Source: JAGQYH01 sp041393015
Lineage (GTDB): Bacteria > Bacteroidota > Bacteroidia > Chitinophagales > JADIYW01
Direction: 5' to 3'
DNA: 64,000 bases
Assembly (NCBI GenBank): GCA_041393015.1
Contig: JAWKKV010000001.1
Span: 62,001 to 126,000 of the forward strand
Position 1 is the stretch's first letter. The number at the start of each line of letters is the position of its first letter. The translations under genes were made by a program, and so were the position numbers. This document shows positions 17,408 through 27,679 of this stretch, one piece after another. The notes under the pieces were generated by a model. It ran no database searches and was not told the origin of the DNA. It saw nothing but the letters and a program-made list of their open reading frames with translations.

Positions 17408-18049
17408 TTACCCAACCAAAAACGGATTGCTCCTTCTCTCCCTTCCAATGGTGGTTTCATTTCCATGTCCGTTGTAAATCACCACATCATCGTCTAAAGT
17501 CAACAACTGAGTTTTTATACTATTAATTAAAGTATCATAATCGCCACCAGGCAAATCCGTTCTGCCAATACTGCCTTGAAACAAAACATCTCCGGAAATA
17601 CAATATTTATCCGCTTTGTTGTAAAAACAAATACTTCCCGGACTGTGTCCCGGTGTAAATAATATATCAAATGAATCTTCTCCTAACTTTATAGTTGTAC
17701 CTTCTTTAATAAAACCTTTCGGCTCAGGACTCTTGGTATAGGGAATACCCCAACGTGCAGCAGCGGCATCAGCAAATTGCAAAACAGGCATCTCCTTTTC
17801 GTGCAGTAAAGCTTGTAATCCAAACTGATCATAAACAAATTTATTTCCCATTACATGATCAATATGAGCATGCGTTAAAATCAATTCAATTGGTTTTAAA
17901 CCATGTTTGTTTATCGTATCCAATAACACTTTATCCTCATTAGGATCGCTATTGCCTGGATCAATGATCCAACATTCCTTTTTATCGTTATAAATGATGT
18001 AAGTATTTTCCTGAAAAGGATTAAATGTCAACTTAATAATTCTTGTCAT
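17408..18049 (-). CDS. metallo-beta-lactamase-fold hydrolase (glyoxalase II-like)
   Basis: The 213-residue product has the zinc motif THAHIDHVMG, the downstream ligands TPGHSPGS, GDVLFQGSIGRTDLPGG and the last histidine YNGHGNETTIG. This layout is that of YcbL-type single-domain glyoxalase II relatives, which hydrolyse thioesters such as S-lactoylglutathione or related thiols. It lacks the glutathione-binding C-terminal domain, so the natural substrate is uncertain. It is convergent with porV and stands alone. Confidence 0.9.
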   Translation of the reverse strand: MTRIIKLTFNPFQENTYIIYNDKKECWIIDPGNSDPNEDKVLLDTINKHGLKPIELILTHAHIDHVMGNKFVYDQFGLQALLHEKEMPVLQFADAAAARWGIPYTKSPEPKGFIKEGTTIKLGEDSFDILFTPGHSPGSICFYNKADKYCISGDVLFQGSIGRTDLPGGDYDTLINSIKTQLLTLDDDVVIYNGHGNETTIGRERRSNPFLVG

Positions 18050-18216
18050 TATATTGCGTTATAGTCTTAGTTTTTAGTCTAATTAAGCGGATTTTTTTGT
18101 AGTTTTCAACCTTAATTTAGCATAATTGAACAAACTATACGGTTTACTTTACATAATTCTATAAAAAAATGATGTATCGTAAAATTATTTTGTGAAAACT
18201 TTGTTTACTAGTTACA

Positions 18217-21200
18217 ATGATATTGAAAAAAGCATATTTATTTCTCATCATAATTTTATCTCTCTTTGTTGTTTCCAATATGGAAGCACAAAGCACCGAT
18301 ATGGAATTTGGTCAAAATCGAGTGCAATTTCACGATTTCTATTGGTCGCTTTACGAATCAGAGAACTTTATCACCTATTATTATCCTGGTGGACAGCAAA
18401 TTGGCCGCTTCACATTAAAAGTAGCAGAAGACCTGTTAAAAGATATAGAAGAGTTTTACGATTACCGTATCAATAAAAAGATCAACATTCTAGTATATAC
18501 CGACATTACCGATTTAGGTCAAACCAATATTGGTATGGAACGCGAAGTCTATAATTCTGGCGGAACCACCCAGATTATAGAAAACAAAATGTTTGTTTAT
18601 TTTGATGGCGACCATCAGCATTTATACAATTCTATTAAAGAAGGTATTGCCAATGTGGTGGTGGATGCGATGATGTTTGGTGGTAATTTCGTTGAGATTT
18701 TACAAAATGCCGTTTTACTTAATTTACCTGAATGGTACAAACCGGGTTTAGCGGCTTATACTGCTGAAGAATGGAATATTGAGTTAGACAACGAGTTAAG
18801 AAAATATTTTCACAGTGCAAAAAAACCAAGCTTTGATGATTTGGCATTATCGAATCCCAAATTGGCAGGTCAAAGTTTTTGGTATTATATTGATGAAAAT
18901 TATGGCAAGGAAGCTATCTCAGAAATTCTTTACCTCACAAGAGTAAACAGAAGCGTATCAAGTGGATTGTTTTTTACCGTTGACCAAACCTTAGAACAAG
19001 TAATTGAAAGTTGGGATGAATATTACCGTTCAAGTTATGAAGCTGATCTTAGAAGAGAAAAAGTAGACTCTTTAGGCGAAGCCATTAAATTGAAGATGAG
19101 AAATAATACCAATCCAAGCACGGTAAAAATTTCTCCCGATGGTTCAAAAATTGCCTATGCCGTTCAAGACGATGGTCGTTTCAAAGTTTTTGTTTTAGAT
19201 GTTGAAACCGGAAAAGCTAAAAAAATTGTAAAAGGTGGCTTTAAATCCGATTCTTACCCACACGATGATTCTTACCCCTTATTAGCTTGGTCGCCAAGCG
19301 GCAATCAATTGTTTGCTTTTTATGAAAAAAAAGATGTGCTGAGGTATTTAACCTATGAACCGGAAGAACAACTTAAAGAGAAAAATAAATTATTGAATTT
19401 CCAGCGAGTATATAGTGTAGAATATGTTGGTGCCAAAACCATCGTAATGTCTGCACAAAGAGCTGGGCAAACGGATATTTTTACCCATTATTTGCCAAGT
19501 TCGAGAACGGCACAAATCACAAACGATTTTTATGATGATTTATACGCTGGACATGCAATTCTTGATGGCAAAGATGGAATCATTTTCTCTTCCAACCGAC
19601 ATACAGATACTCTAAAAAGAGAAAGACAAGGCGATATATTGCCTATCGGCAACTTAGATTTATTTTTCTACAATTTGGATACTAAAGATCCTGCCTTAGT
19701 AAGATTAACAAACACTCCTTTTTCAGATGAAAAATTTGGGCGCCAATTAACTCCTGAAACCTATGGTTACTTGAGTGCAGAAAATGGCATCATCAATATT
19801 ATGGAAGGATATATTGACAGTGTTTACTTAGGTAAAAAAGAGTTGAAATATATTGATGGAGAAGCCTATTGGCCGGAAAATGTAGCTGATTCAGTTGAAG
19901 TGGATTCAATTACGACCTATGATGATTTCAAATTTGTTGGCGTAAATAATAGAAAAACCGATTATACTTACAACATCAAGGAATGGGATGTTGCGCTAAA
20001 AAAGAAACAGGTTTTGGTGGTTTCTGATCAACCAAAACAAAAAAGAGCAAAAACATATGCCCAAATTATTCCGATTAATAGACTAAGTACTGAGGACAAT
20101 TCAATAACCAATTATAAGAAGAATTGGGAAGTTAAGAATAGAGATTTGATGAATGCTTTAGAATTGGTAGATGGAGAAGCGATTCCATATGAAAAGAATG
20201 GCATTGATACCATTTATGAAGGCGATTTTGATTATACTTTTCAAAGTGAGTTCGATATTGTTTTAAAACCTAAAAAGAAAGAAGCGCCTACCACCACTAC
20301 CTTTGTAAAAGGCAACAGCTTAGTTAAGACAATTTCTGACGATGTAAAATTTATTTCTTCTCAAGTAATCCCTTATCGAGCAAAATTTACTTCCGATTTC
20401 GTTGTAACCCAATTAGATAACTCTGTTAACATTACAGGATATGAAAGATTCGGAAACAATACTTTTTTTGATTTCGGATCAGCCAATACTGGTAATGGAG
20501 GTGGTGTTGGTGCCGTTCCAAATGCTGCAGGTTTAAATAATTTAACTGGTTTTATCAATTACGGTATCACTGATATTATGGAAGATCATAGATTGGTGGC
20601 TGGATTTAGAATTCCAACTGATTTTGATGGTACTGAATTGTTTACCTCATACAATAATTTAAAAAGACGATTCGATTGGCGTTTACTTTTTTACAGAAGA
20701 ACCAACAAACAAATATTTGCCTATCCCGACGGACTTTTTAGCGGCGTACCTAATATTCCCGGACAATCTCCTCTCCCACAAGGAATCGATTTGCCAAACC
20801 TAACGGCCAATCCGGGTGGCTTTATTTTCGTTAATCCTTTATTGGGTTTATCGGGAAGACTAAAGACTCATTATGCAGAAGCTAGTGTTAGCTTCCCTAT
20901 TGATATTATTAGAAGTGTTAAAGTTCATGCCGGCTATAGAAACGAGAAAGTTATTCTGCAATCATTAGATACAGTTGGCTTGGCATTCCCTACTTACTCT
21001 GAAAATTGGTCTTTAATAAAAGGAGAGTTTGTACATGATAATACCAAATCATTGGCTATAAATATCAGAACCGGATTAAGATTCAAAGTATTTACAGAAT
21101 TTCACAGAAACTGGTCAACCAAAGAAAATATTTTTGTTACCGGTTTTGATGTAAGGCATTACCAGAAAGTATACAAAAACATCATTTGGGCCAATAGAGT

Positions 21201-21735
21201 AGCTTATGCAAGTTCTTATGGACCACAAAAGGTATTCTATTTCTTAGGTGGAATTGATGGACAGTTAAATCCAAAATTTGATAGCAGAACGCCAATTGAT
21301 TACACTCAAAATTATGGCTTCCAAGCTGGTGCCGTAAATATGAGAGGGTTTGCTCAAAACGTTAGAAATGGCAATAGTTTTGCTTTATGGAATAGTGAAT
21401 TAAGAGTGCCTATTTTTTCAGCATTTATCAAACGACCAATTAAGTTAGCATTTATTCGTGATTTCCAAATTGTTGGATTTTTTGATGCTGGTTTAGCCTA
21501 CAAAGGCATTGCTCCTTGGGATGATAAGAATGCTTTTGATGTAACTACAATCGGTCAACCACCTTTAGAAGTAGAAGTTAACTTCTACAGAAGACCTACC
21601 GTTTTTGGCATGGGAACTGGTTTTAGAACTTCTATTTTAGGTTATTTTTTACGTGTAGATGTTGGTTGGGGTAAAGATGGTTCTAATGTAAAACCTGATG
21701 CTGTTTGGCATGTTTCATTTAGTAAAGATTTCTAG
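18217..21735 (+). CDS. secreted PD40/TolB-like propeller protein with C-terminal barrel-like region
   Basis: The 1172-residue product has a signal peptide (MILKKAYLFLIIILSLFVVS...). Next comes a region resembling peptidase MA (about 30-290), although its helix segment SIKEGIANVVVDAMM has no HExxH zinc motif. Then WD40-like PD40 beta-propeller repeats follow (about 305-560: NPSTVKISPDGSKIAYAVQD, YPLLAWSPSGNQLFAF, DGIIFSSNRHTD). The last roughly 420 residues alternate beta strands ending in WHVSFSKDF, as in an outer-membrane barrel. Such proteins are common in Bacteroidota and usually annotated as TolB-like. The function is unknown; cell-surface location is inferred. Confidence 0.75.
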   Translation: MILKKAYLFLIIILSLFVVSNMEAQSTDMEFGQNRVQFHDFYWSLYESENFITYYYPGGQQIGRFTLKVAEDLLKDIEEFYDYRINKKINILVYTDITDLGQTNIGMEREVYNSGGTTQIIENKMFVYFDGDHQHLYNSIKEGIANVVVDAMMFGGNFVEILQNAVLLNLPEWYKPGLAAYTAEEWNIELDNELRKYFHSAKKPSFDDLALSNPKLAGQSFWYYIDENYGKEAISEILYLTRVNRSVSSGLFFTVDQTLEQVIESWDEYYRSSYEADLRREKVDSLGEAIKLKMRNNTNPSTVKISPDGSKIAYAVQDDGRFKVFVLDVETGKAKKIVKGGFKSDSYPHDDSYPLLAWSPSGNQLFAFYEKKDVLRYLTYEPEEQLKEKNKLLNFQRVYSVEYVGAKTIVMSAQRAGQTDIFTHYLPSSRTAQITNDFYDDLYAGHAILDGKDGIIFSSNRHTDTLKRERQGDILPIGNLDLFFYNLDTKDPALVRLTNTPFSDEKFGRQLTPETYGYLSAENGIINIMEGYIDSVYLGKKELKYIDGEAYWPENVADSVEVDSITTYDDFKFVGVNNRKTDYTYNIKEWDVALKKKQVLVVSDQPKQKRAKTYAQIIPINRLSTEDNSITNYKKNWEVKNRDLMNALELVDGEAIPYEKNGIDTIYEGDFDYTFQSEFDIVLKPKKKEAPTTTTFVKGNSLVKTISDDVKFISSQVIPYRAKFTSDFVVTQLDNSVNITGYERFGNNTFFDFGSANTGNGGGVGAVPNAAGLNNLTGFINYGITDIMEDHRLVAGFRIPTDFDGTELFTSYNNLKRRFDWRLLFYRRTNKQIFAYPDGLFSGVPNIPGQSPLPQGIDLPNLTANPGGFIFVNPLLGLSGRLKTHYAEASVSFPIDIIRSVKVHAGYRNEKVILQSLDTVGLAFPTYSENWSLIKGEFVHDNTKSLAINIRTGLRFKVFTEFHRNWSTKENIFVTGFDVRHYQKVYKNIIWANRVAYASSYGPQKVFYFLGGIDGQLNPKFDSRTPIDYTQNYGFQAGAVNMRGFAQNVRNGNSFALWNSELRVPIFSAFIKRPIKLAFIRDFQIVGFFDAGLAYKGIAPWDDKNAFDVTTIGQPPLEVEVNFYRRPTVFGMGTGFRTSILGYFLRVDVGWGKDGSNVKPDAVWHVSFSKDF

Positions 21736-21816
21736 TTAAATCATTTTTTTTTAGTCCATAAAAAAATTGAGATTATTGATTATGGATTATCGATATTTGC
21801 GCTTTTATTATAGCGC

Positions 21817-22767
21817 ATGCAAGAAAAATACAAACCTCACCTTTTTCTTTTCACCGTTAACTTGATCTATGCAGGCAATTTCACTATTGCCAAAATTGCC
21901 ATGCCTCAATATATATCAGCCAATGCCTTTATCGTAATAAGAGCGGCCGTTGGAGCACTTTTCTTTTTTATTATACATTCTTTATTTATTAAAGAAAAAG
22001 TACAAAAACAAGACTGGCAAAGATTGGTACTTTGTGCGCTTTTTGGAGTGGCTATCAATCAAGTAATGTTTTTTAAAGGCTTAGCGATTACGTCGCCAAT
22101 AAATGCTTCATTGATAATGATTTTAGCCCCCATAATGGTGATGCTAATCTCATCTATTTACTTAAAAGAATTGATTTCCTTTTCAAAATTTTTAGGGGTA
22201 ATCAGTGGACTGGCCGGTGCTTCTTTTATTATTATATCCGGCAATAACCTTTCAGAGTTATCCATTTCAAAAGGTGATCTATTCATCTTTATTAATGCCA
22301 GCTCTTATGCATTTTACTTGGTATTGGTCAAATCATTAATGAAAAAATACGAAGCATTAACTATCGTAAAATGGGTGTTTTTCTTTGGATTTTTTATGGT
22401 GTTGCCAATTGGTATTCACCAGTTAAATGATGTGCAATGGATGGCTTTACCCCGAATTGTTTGGGTGTCTATCATTTATGTTTTATTAGGAACTACCATT
22501 TTAACTTACTTGTTAAATGCCCTGTCCTTAAAAATTTCTTCCGCTACTTTAGTAAGCACCTACATTTACTTACAGCCCTTATTAGCCACCCTTATTGCCG
22601 TTATAGCTGGAAAAGACGAGTTAAGTTGGAAAAAAGTTTTAGCCGGCAGCTTTATATTTTTAGGCGTATATTTAGTTACCGTAAAAAAGAAAAAACCTAA
22701 GTTTGTATTAAATACTAGTCTACTCATACCATTACTTCTTTGCATTTCCCCTATCTTCGCCACCTAA
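21817..22767 (+). CDS. EamA/DMT family transporter
   Basis: A 316-residue membrane protein with about ten hydrophobic helices arranged as two EamA repeats (about 8-140 and 155-292). Recognisable segments are NLIYAGNFTIAKIAMPQYISA, SLIMILAPIMVMLISSIYL and YIYLQPLLATLIAVIAGKDELS near the end. The family exports or imports small metabolites such as amino acids; no substrate can be inferred. A short 12-bp gap to yicC suggests co-transcription. Confidence 0.92.
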   Translation: MQEKYKPHLFLFTVNLIYAGNFTIAKIAMPQYISANAFIVIRAAVGALFFFIIHSLFIKEKVQKQDWQRLVLCALFGVAINQVMFFKGLAITSPINASLIMILAPIMVMLISSIYLKELISFSKFLGVISGLAGASFIIISGNNLSELSISKGDLFIFINASSYAFYLVLVKSLMKKYEALTIVKWVFFFGFFMVLPIGIHQLNDVQWMALPRIVWVSIIYVLLGTTILTYLLNALSLKISSATLVSTYIYLQPLLATLIAVIAGKDELSWKKVLAGSFIFLGVYLVTVKKKKPKFVLNTSLLIPLLLCISPIFAT

Positions 22768-22779
22768 ATAAAATAATCT

Positions 22780-23649
22780 ATGATCTATTCCATGACAGGA
22801 TTTGGAAGGAAAGAAGTAACCATTGACAATTTAACCATTGCCATTGAGCTAAAAACCTTAAATACCAAATATTTTGATGTGTCATTTAAGTTACCCAATG
22901 AATTAAAGTCTAAAGAGATTGAATTGCGTCAACTTTTAGCGGCTAAATTGATTCGTGGTAAAGCTGATTTTGGAATATACCTTGGGAATGCAGGCAAAAA
23001 TTCAACAGCACAATTAAACACAAGAATTCTAGGATTGTATGTAGATCAATTAAAAGATTTTTCAAAGAGTAAGTCAATCGATTTAAACGAATCAGATCTT
23101 ATTCCTCATTTGATAAGATTGCCTGAAGTGTTTAGTGCCGATAACGATTTTTGGATAGAACACTGGGATAGTTTAATGGAAAGTGTGCATGAGGTAATTG
23201 ACAAAACATTGAAATTTAGATCAGATGAAGGAAAGTCTGTAGCAGAAGATCTAACGCAAAGAGTTCATAATATTATGGCTTTGCAAAAGGACATTACACC
23301 ATTTGAAGGAGGCAGAATTACTAAATTAAGAAGTCGACTGAATGATCAATTCAATCAATTAGATTCAAAAGATAAAGATCGATTTGAACAAGAAATGATT
23401 TACTACATGGAAAGGTTAGATGTTAGTGAAGAACAGATTAGGTTAACCACACATTGCAACTATTTCTTGGAATTAATGAATGATAAAAATTCCGACAATG
23501 GTAAACGTTTAAATTTTGTTGGACAAGAAATGGGTAGAGAAATCAATACTTTAGGTTCCAAAGCTAATGATGCAGACATTCAACGTATCGTTATTTTAAT
23601 GAAAGATGAATTAGAAAAAATAAAAGAACAAGTTTTAAATATCGTTTAA
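22780..23649 (+). CDS. YicC/YloC family endoribonuclease
   Basis: The 289-residue product begins with the family signature MIYSMTGFGRKEV and ends with the conserved region FVGQEMGREINTLGSKANDADIQRIVILMKDELEKI; the FxxQExxREINTxxSK segment is typical. YicC proteins are ring-shaped endoribonucleases. It is directly followed by gmk with a 3-bp gap, a neighbourhood conserved widely in bacteria. Confidence 0.93.
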   Translation: MIYSMTGFGRKEVTIDNLTIAIELKTLNTKYFDVSFKLPNELKSKEIELRQLLAAKLIRGKADFGIYLGNAGKNSTAQLNTRILGLYVDQLKDFSKSKSIDLNESDLIPHLIRLPEVFSADNDFWIEHWDSLMESVHEVIDKTLKFRSDEGKSVAEDLTQRVHNIMALQKDITPFEGGRITKLRSRLNDQFNQLDSKDKDRFEQEMIYYMERLDVSEEQIRLTTHCNYFLELMNDKNSDNGKRLNFVGQEMGREINTLGSKANDADIQRIVILMKDELEKIKEQVLNIV

Positions 23650-23652
23650 TCC

Positions 23653-24219
23653 ATGAAAAAGGCTATTATCATTACTGCCCCTTCCGGTGCCGGAAAATCT
23701 ACTATTGCAAGTCATGTTTTAAATGAAATTGACGAGTTGGAATTTTCAGTATCTGCCACCACTAGAAAAATTAGACAAGATGAAGAAGAGGGTGTTGACT
23801 ACTACTTTATCAGCAAGGAAGATTTTCTTGAAAAGATAAAAAATGAAGAATTCGTTGAATGGGAAGAAGTGTATAACGATGTTTATTATGGCACATTAAA
23901 AAGTGAAGTAGAGCGAATTTGGGCGAAAGATAAATCTGTGCTTTACGTAGTAGATGTAGTAGGTGCACAAGATTTAAAAGGATACTTTGGCAATAAAGCT
24001 TTAAGTGTTTTTATAGAACCACCATCTTTAGAAGTTCTTAAAGAGCGTTTGCAAAGTAGAGGTTCAGAATCAGAGCAAAGCTTAGCTAAGCGACTAGAAC
24101 GCGCCAAAGATGAAATTAGAGAAAAAGACGAGTTTGACTTGGTGATTATGAATGAAGATTTAGCTATGGCTAAAATTCAAGCCGAAGATGAAATTAGAAA
24201 TTTTCTTTATCAAGATTGA
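23653..24219 (+). CDS. gmk: guanylate kinase
   Basis: Gmk converts GMP to GDP with ATP. The 188-residue protein has the P-loop APSGAGKSTIA (about 9-19), the GMP-binding segment SVSATTRKIRQDEEEGVDYYFI, and VEWEEVYNDVYYGTL. The length is normal for the family. It follows yicC directly, so the two are co-transcribed. Confidence 0.96.
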   Translation: MKKAIIITAPSGAGKSTIASHVLNEIDELEFSVSATTRKIRQDEEEGVDYYFISKEDFLEKIKNEEFVEWEEVYNDVYYGTLKSEVERIWAKDKSVLYVVDVVGAQDLKGYFGNKALSVFIEPPSLEVLKERLQSRGSESEQSLAKRLERAKDEIREKDEFDLVIMNEDLAMAKIQAEDEIRNFLYQD

Positions 24220-24361
24220 TAAAAGAAGTTTATAATCGTCCTTTGAAAGCTAAAATCAACCTTGCTTTTCTTATCCGTTGCGTCTAAATTTTAAATTCTT
24301 AGCGTTATTTTATTTAGTTGTATTAAAAATAAAACTTTAAACAACTTCACAGTAAACTTTC

Positions 24362-24386
24362 AAATAGTAAAAAACGTTTACTATTT
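24362..24386 (+). terminator. inverted repeat, probable terminator between gmk and apaG
   Basis: AAATAGTAAA (24362-24371) pairs perfectly with TTTACTATTT (24377-24386) around a 5-base loop, and two further Ts follow. It is AT-only apart from the G/C pairs at two positions, so termination may be weak. Confidence 0.45.
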
Positions 24387-24417
24387 TTAGAATACATTTT
24401 TTGTCTATTGAAAAGCT

Positions 24418-24804
24418 TTGATATCAGAAGTAACATATAAGATTAAAGTAAGTGTAGAAACTTTCTACCAACAGCAATATTCCAAACCTGTTGAGAGCAA
24501 CTATTTCTTTGCTTATCGAATTACCATTTTCAATGGAGGAGAATCGTCCGTTAAATTGTTACGACGTCATTGGTTTATCTTTGATTCTAATGCTGTTCAC
24601 AGAGAAGTAGAAGGCGAAGGCATTATTGGTGAACAACCCATCATTCATCCTGGCGAAAGCCATCAATACATTTCGGGATGTAACCTTAAAACCAATATTG
24701 GCAAAATGCATGGCACTTATCTTATGGAAAGATTAGATGACAAAAAACACTTCTACATCAATATTCCGGAATTTAAAATGATTGCTCCGGAGAAGAATAA
24801 TTAG
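24418..24804 (+). CDS. apaG: ApaG domain protein
   Basis: The 128-residue product is a single fibronectin-III-like ApaG domain: ISVxVETFYQQ-like start, FFAYRITIFNGGESSVKLLRRHWFIFDS, EGEGIIGEQPIIHPGESHQYISGC, and the end HFYINIPEFKMIAP. ApaG is linked to Co2+/Mg2+ resistance; its biochemical role is unclear. The start is TTG at 24418, chosen because family members begin only a few residues before the conserved VTYKIKVSVET. No in-frame ATG fits. Confidence 0.9.
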   Translation: MISEVTYKIKVSVETFYQQQYSKPVESNYFFAYRITIFNGGESSVKLLRRHWFIFDSNAVHREVEGEGIIGEQPIIHPGESHQYISGCNLKTNIGKMHGTYLMERLDDKKHFYINIPEFKMIAPEKNN

Positions 24805-24948
24805 AAAACAAGTAATTAAAGTGCACTAAAATCACAAGTGCCTCAAGTTTTTAATCTCTCATTTCCATATATTACTGAATTGTCTTAATCATTTGTTGTG
24901 CAGTAATTGCATAACCCAATCATCAAAATATTTACCATTCATTTTTTA

Positions 24949-25761
24949 TTACTTCCCTAAAATCAAAGGTAAACCGTCTTTTCCTGAACCAATAACAATG
25001 GTAGTCGTATTCTCAGATTTTGCTAAAGATTCTGTGGCTTCAATACCTTTCCATCTTAAATAATTCTCGCTAATCCCTTCACTCACAATATCCTGAAACT
25101 TCTTAATCCCTTCTGCCTCAATTTCTCTTCTTTGAGCTTCTTTCCGCTCCTTTTCTAATCTAAATTCATATTCCAATGATTCCTGCTCTTGTTTCAACTT
25201 TCTTTCAATAGCAACTTGAATCGTTTCGGGTAATTTAATATCTCTCAATAAAAGCGCATCTAAGATGATATTCTTTTTCTCTAATTCTGCGGCTACCGTT
25301 TCCTCCAACTCTGTTTGTACCGCTTCTCTTTTGGTACTGTAAAATTCTTCCGGTGTATACCTTCCTATGATTTTTCTAGCGGCTGATCTCGCTTCTGGAA
25401 TAACTACCTTTCCGCTATAATCTCTGCCAATTTCATTATGAATATTACCTAACTTAGTTGAATTCGGACGATACCTTACTGTCACATCAACAATTACATT
25501 CAAACCATTGGATGATAAAACAGTCATCTTCTCTTCTACTGTTTGAATTTTTACGTCGTACAAAATTGCTTTATTCCATGGAGCAATCACATGAAAACCT
25601 TGTTTCATTGTTTTAGCTTCAGGATTAATACCTCCTGCAAAACGTCTAAACAAAAGTGCTTCTTCTCCCGGATCAATAGTGATAAAAATGGTGCTGGTAA
25701 ATACCCCAACAAAAACTAACGATACAACAGCAATAATGACTATTTTAACAATGTTATTCAT
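24949..25761 (-). CDS. prohibitin/SPFH (band 7) family membrane protein
   Basis: The 270-residue protein has one N-terminal membrane helix (about 5-28), then a band-7/prohibitin domain (IDPGEEALLFRRFAGGINPEAKTMKQGFH ... YDVKIQTVEEKMTVLSSNGLNVIVDVTVRYRP) and a long charged coiled coil (about 185-235, LEYEFRLEKERKEAQRREIEAEGIKKFQD). Prohibitins form ring complexes in the membrane and modulate proteases such as FtsH. It is transcribed away from apaG and toward it in a convergent layout. Confidence 0.93.
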   Translation of the reverse strand: MNNIVKIVIIAVVSLVFVGVFTSTIFITIDPGEEALLFRRFAGGINPEAKTMKQGFHVIAPWNKAILYDVKIQTVEEKMTVLSSNGLNVIVDVTVRYRPNSTKLGNIHNEIGRDYSGKVVIPEARSAARKIIGRYTPEEFYSTKREAVQTELEETVAAELEKKNIILDALLLRDIKLPETIQVAIERKLKQEQESLEYEFRLEKERKEAQRREIEAEGIKKFQDIVSEGISENYLRWKGIEATESLAKSENTTTIVIGSGKDGLPLILGK

Positions 25762-25889
25762 AATACTTTTTCTACTTTATTTTATCCAAATATTGAATGA
25801 TACAAAGGTAGAACAATAAGCCCATGAATAAGGTTTATTATAAAGGAAACTATTCACATGTAAACAACAATAAATTTAAACCAAACGGA

Positions 25890-26912
25890 CTAATTGGCTA
25901 CTTTGGGTTTATACTTAGATTTACGAAGCAACTCTTGCGAATCATTCATCAGCAACAGTTCATCTAAGGAAGTTCCTTTGTTTCTCCCCATATATTCATT
26001 AACGATCTGCCAACCCAGCCAAATGCCAATTTTACTTGGCGATTCCGGTGGCAACCCCATAGTAGTTGGTCCTTCCTCCACATATCTTCTGTATTCAACA
26101 AACTTTGTATTGTAAAGCAGATTACCTTCTATAAATGAGCCCCAAATGTTAAACTCATTGTCTTCGCACCAATCATATTGATCTTCGCTGTATTCTATAA
26201 TTTGATGCTTAGGTGTATTAGGCAGCATTTGCTCTGCAAAGTACAATCGCTTTCCTTCCATTATCATTACATCCAATAATGTGGCATTGGGAGGTAACTC
26301 AGGCACATAGTCTTCGGCCAATACTCTCATGGCATTAGGCAGTATTTGCTCTTTGGTTAAATTCCTAATAATGAAATTAGGTATCTGCATGCCTTTATAA
26401 TATGGATACTGCGGCCCTAAAAACATATCTAAGCTAATTCCAATACCTCCTGGATACAATATAGCTTTGTTTCCAAATTCAGAGATAAAAGTGACCACTT
26501 CGAGGGTTTCGGCTTCAGGAAAAAAATGATAGTATCTTCCCAAAGCTTTACCAAAGTCTGCTTCCAATGATTTTGTGGAATAATAATAATATTGGATAGA
26601 GTCATACAGTCCTAACATAGAAGGATGTGTTCTATAACTGTATAATTGATCAGCATAAGAAGAAATATTTCTATAATCTGCAGCCAAAGCCAACACATCT
26701 TCTACATAAATAGGGTAAAAATTGGTGTATTTTTCTGATAACTTCATTAAGGAATTCATAAAATCTATGGTATCCATCGAATAAAAATCAACTTCAAATC
26801 TTTTAATTTCTATTTTTGAGCTTTTAAAAGATTTTGTATTAGATTGTTTACATTGAATACAAAGACAACAGATGACTAATAAAACAATTATCTTTGAGTG
26901 CAATTTTAGCAT
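25890..26912 (-). CDS. gldB: gliding motility lipoprotein GldB
   Basis: GldB is a membrane lipoprotein required for gliding in Bacteroidota. The 340-residue product has a type II signal peptide with lipobox LCIQC, then a mostly alpha-helical domain with the GldB signatures: FYPIYVEDVL, FPEAETLEVVTFISEFGNKAILYPGGIGISLDMFLG, PNFIIRNLTKEQILPNAMRVLAED, and the C-terminal KIGIWLGWQIVNEYMGRNKGTSLDELL. In Flavobacterium, gldB sits next to nadE, as here (nadE is 0.8 kb away), supporting the call. I see no gldC in the window. Confidence 0.9.
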   Translation of the reverse strand: MLKLHSKIIVLLVICCLCIQCKQSNTKSFKSSKIEIKRFEVDFYSMDTIDFMNSLMKLSEKYTNFYPIYVEDVLALAADYRNISSYADQLYSYRTHPSMLGLYDSIQYYYYSTKSLEADFGKALGRYYHFFPEAETLEVVTFISEFGNKAILYPGGIGISLDMFLGPQYPYYKGMQIPNFIIRNLTKEQILPNAMRVLAEDYVPELPPNATLLDVMIMEGKRLYFAEQMLPNTPKHQIIEYSEDQYDWCEDNEFNIWGSFIEGNLLYNTKFVEYRRYVEEGPTTMGLPPESPSKIGIWLGWQIVNEYMGRNKGTSLDELLLMNDSQELLRKSKYKPKVAN

Positions 26913-26976
26913 AGATCTTTAGTTTAGTTAATTGAAGTAACGATCAAATTGGAATAATAGCGTGAAAATAGAAAAT

Positions 26977-27666
26977 ATGAAGTTTAAAATTTTATTATTA
27001 GTTGGTTTAATGTGTATTGGACTAAAAAGTCAAGCACAGGAGGAGTTTCGATTTGGCATTACCGCCAATCCGGGAGTGGTTTGGGTAAAACCTGACAATC
27101 AAAATATCTCTAGCAATGGCGTAAGATTTGGCTTTGATTTTGGATTGGTGGTTGATTATATCTTTGGTCAGCAAGATAGATATTCCTTTAATTCTGGTGT
27201 AAATTTACTGATATCAGGCGCTAGGTTAAAAGGAACAGCAATAGACTCTTCGGGCTTAACATCTGATTTAACAGCTAGAATCAATTATTTAGAAATACCG
27301 CTAACCATCAAACTTAGATCTAACGAAGTAGGCTATTTAACCTATTACGGTCAATTAGGTTTCACCCCACAATTTGCTGTTAGAAGCAGAGCAGATTATA
27401 CAATTGATAGTTTAGGAACAACCATAGAAGAAGTAAAAAATATAAAGTTTAGAGATATTCCGGTACAGCCGCTAACGATCGCTAAAGTTCGTCCTTTTAA
27501 TATTGGATTAGTAGTGGAAGCCGGTTTAGAATATGCCATTAGCGACAATACTGTTTTAGTTGGTGGACTCTTTTTCAACGCCGGATTTTTAGATATGTTT
27601 AAAGACAGCGATAGCGAAAGAGTAGTGTCTAGGTCGATTGGTTTAAGAGTAAGCGTTTTATTTTAA
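26977..27666 (+). CDS. outer-membrane beta-barrel protein, PorT-like
   Basis: The 229-residue product starts with a type I signal peptide (MKFKILLLVGLMCIGLKSQAQ) and continues as an eight-stranded barrel of the OMP_b-brl_2 type: EFRFGITANPGVVWVKPD, GFDFGLVVDYIFG, NYLEIPLTIKLRSNEVGYLTYYG and a C-terminal strand RSIGLRVSVLF. It resembles PorT/SprT, a T9SS component, and the gldB/nadE context agrees. The barrel family is large, so porT is not certain. I chose the ATG at 26977 over a GTG at 26962 because it places the signal peptide at the N-terminus. Confidence 0.82.
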   Translation: MKFKILLLVGLMCIGLKSQAQEEFRFGITANPGVVWVKPDNQNISSNGVRFGFDFGLVVDYIFGQQDRYSFNSGVNLLISGARLKGTAIDSSGLTSDLTARINYLEIPLTIKLRSNEVGYLTYYGQLGFTPQFAVRSRADYTIDSLGTTIEEVKNIKFRDIPVQPLTIAKVRPFNIGLVVEAGLEYAISDNTVLVGGLFFNAGFLDMFKDSDSERVVSRSIGLRVSVLF

Positions 27667-27679
27667 GCAAACAGTTTTA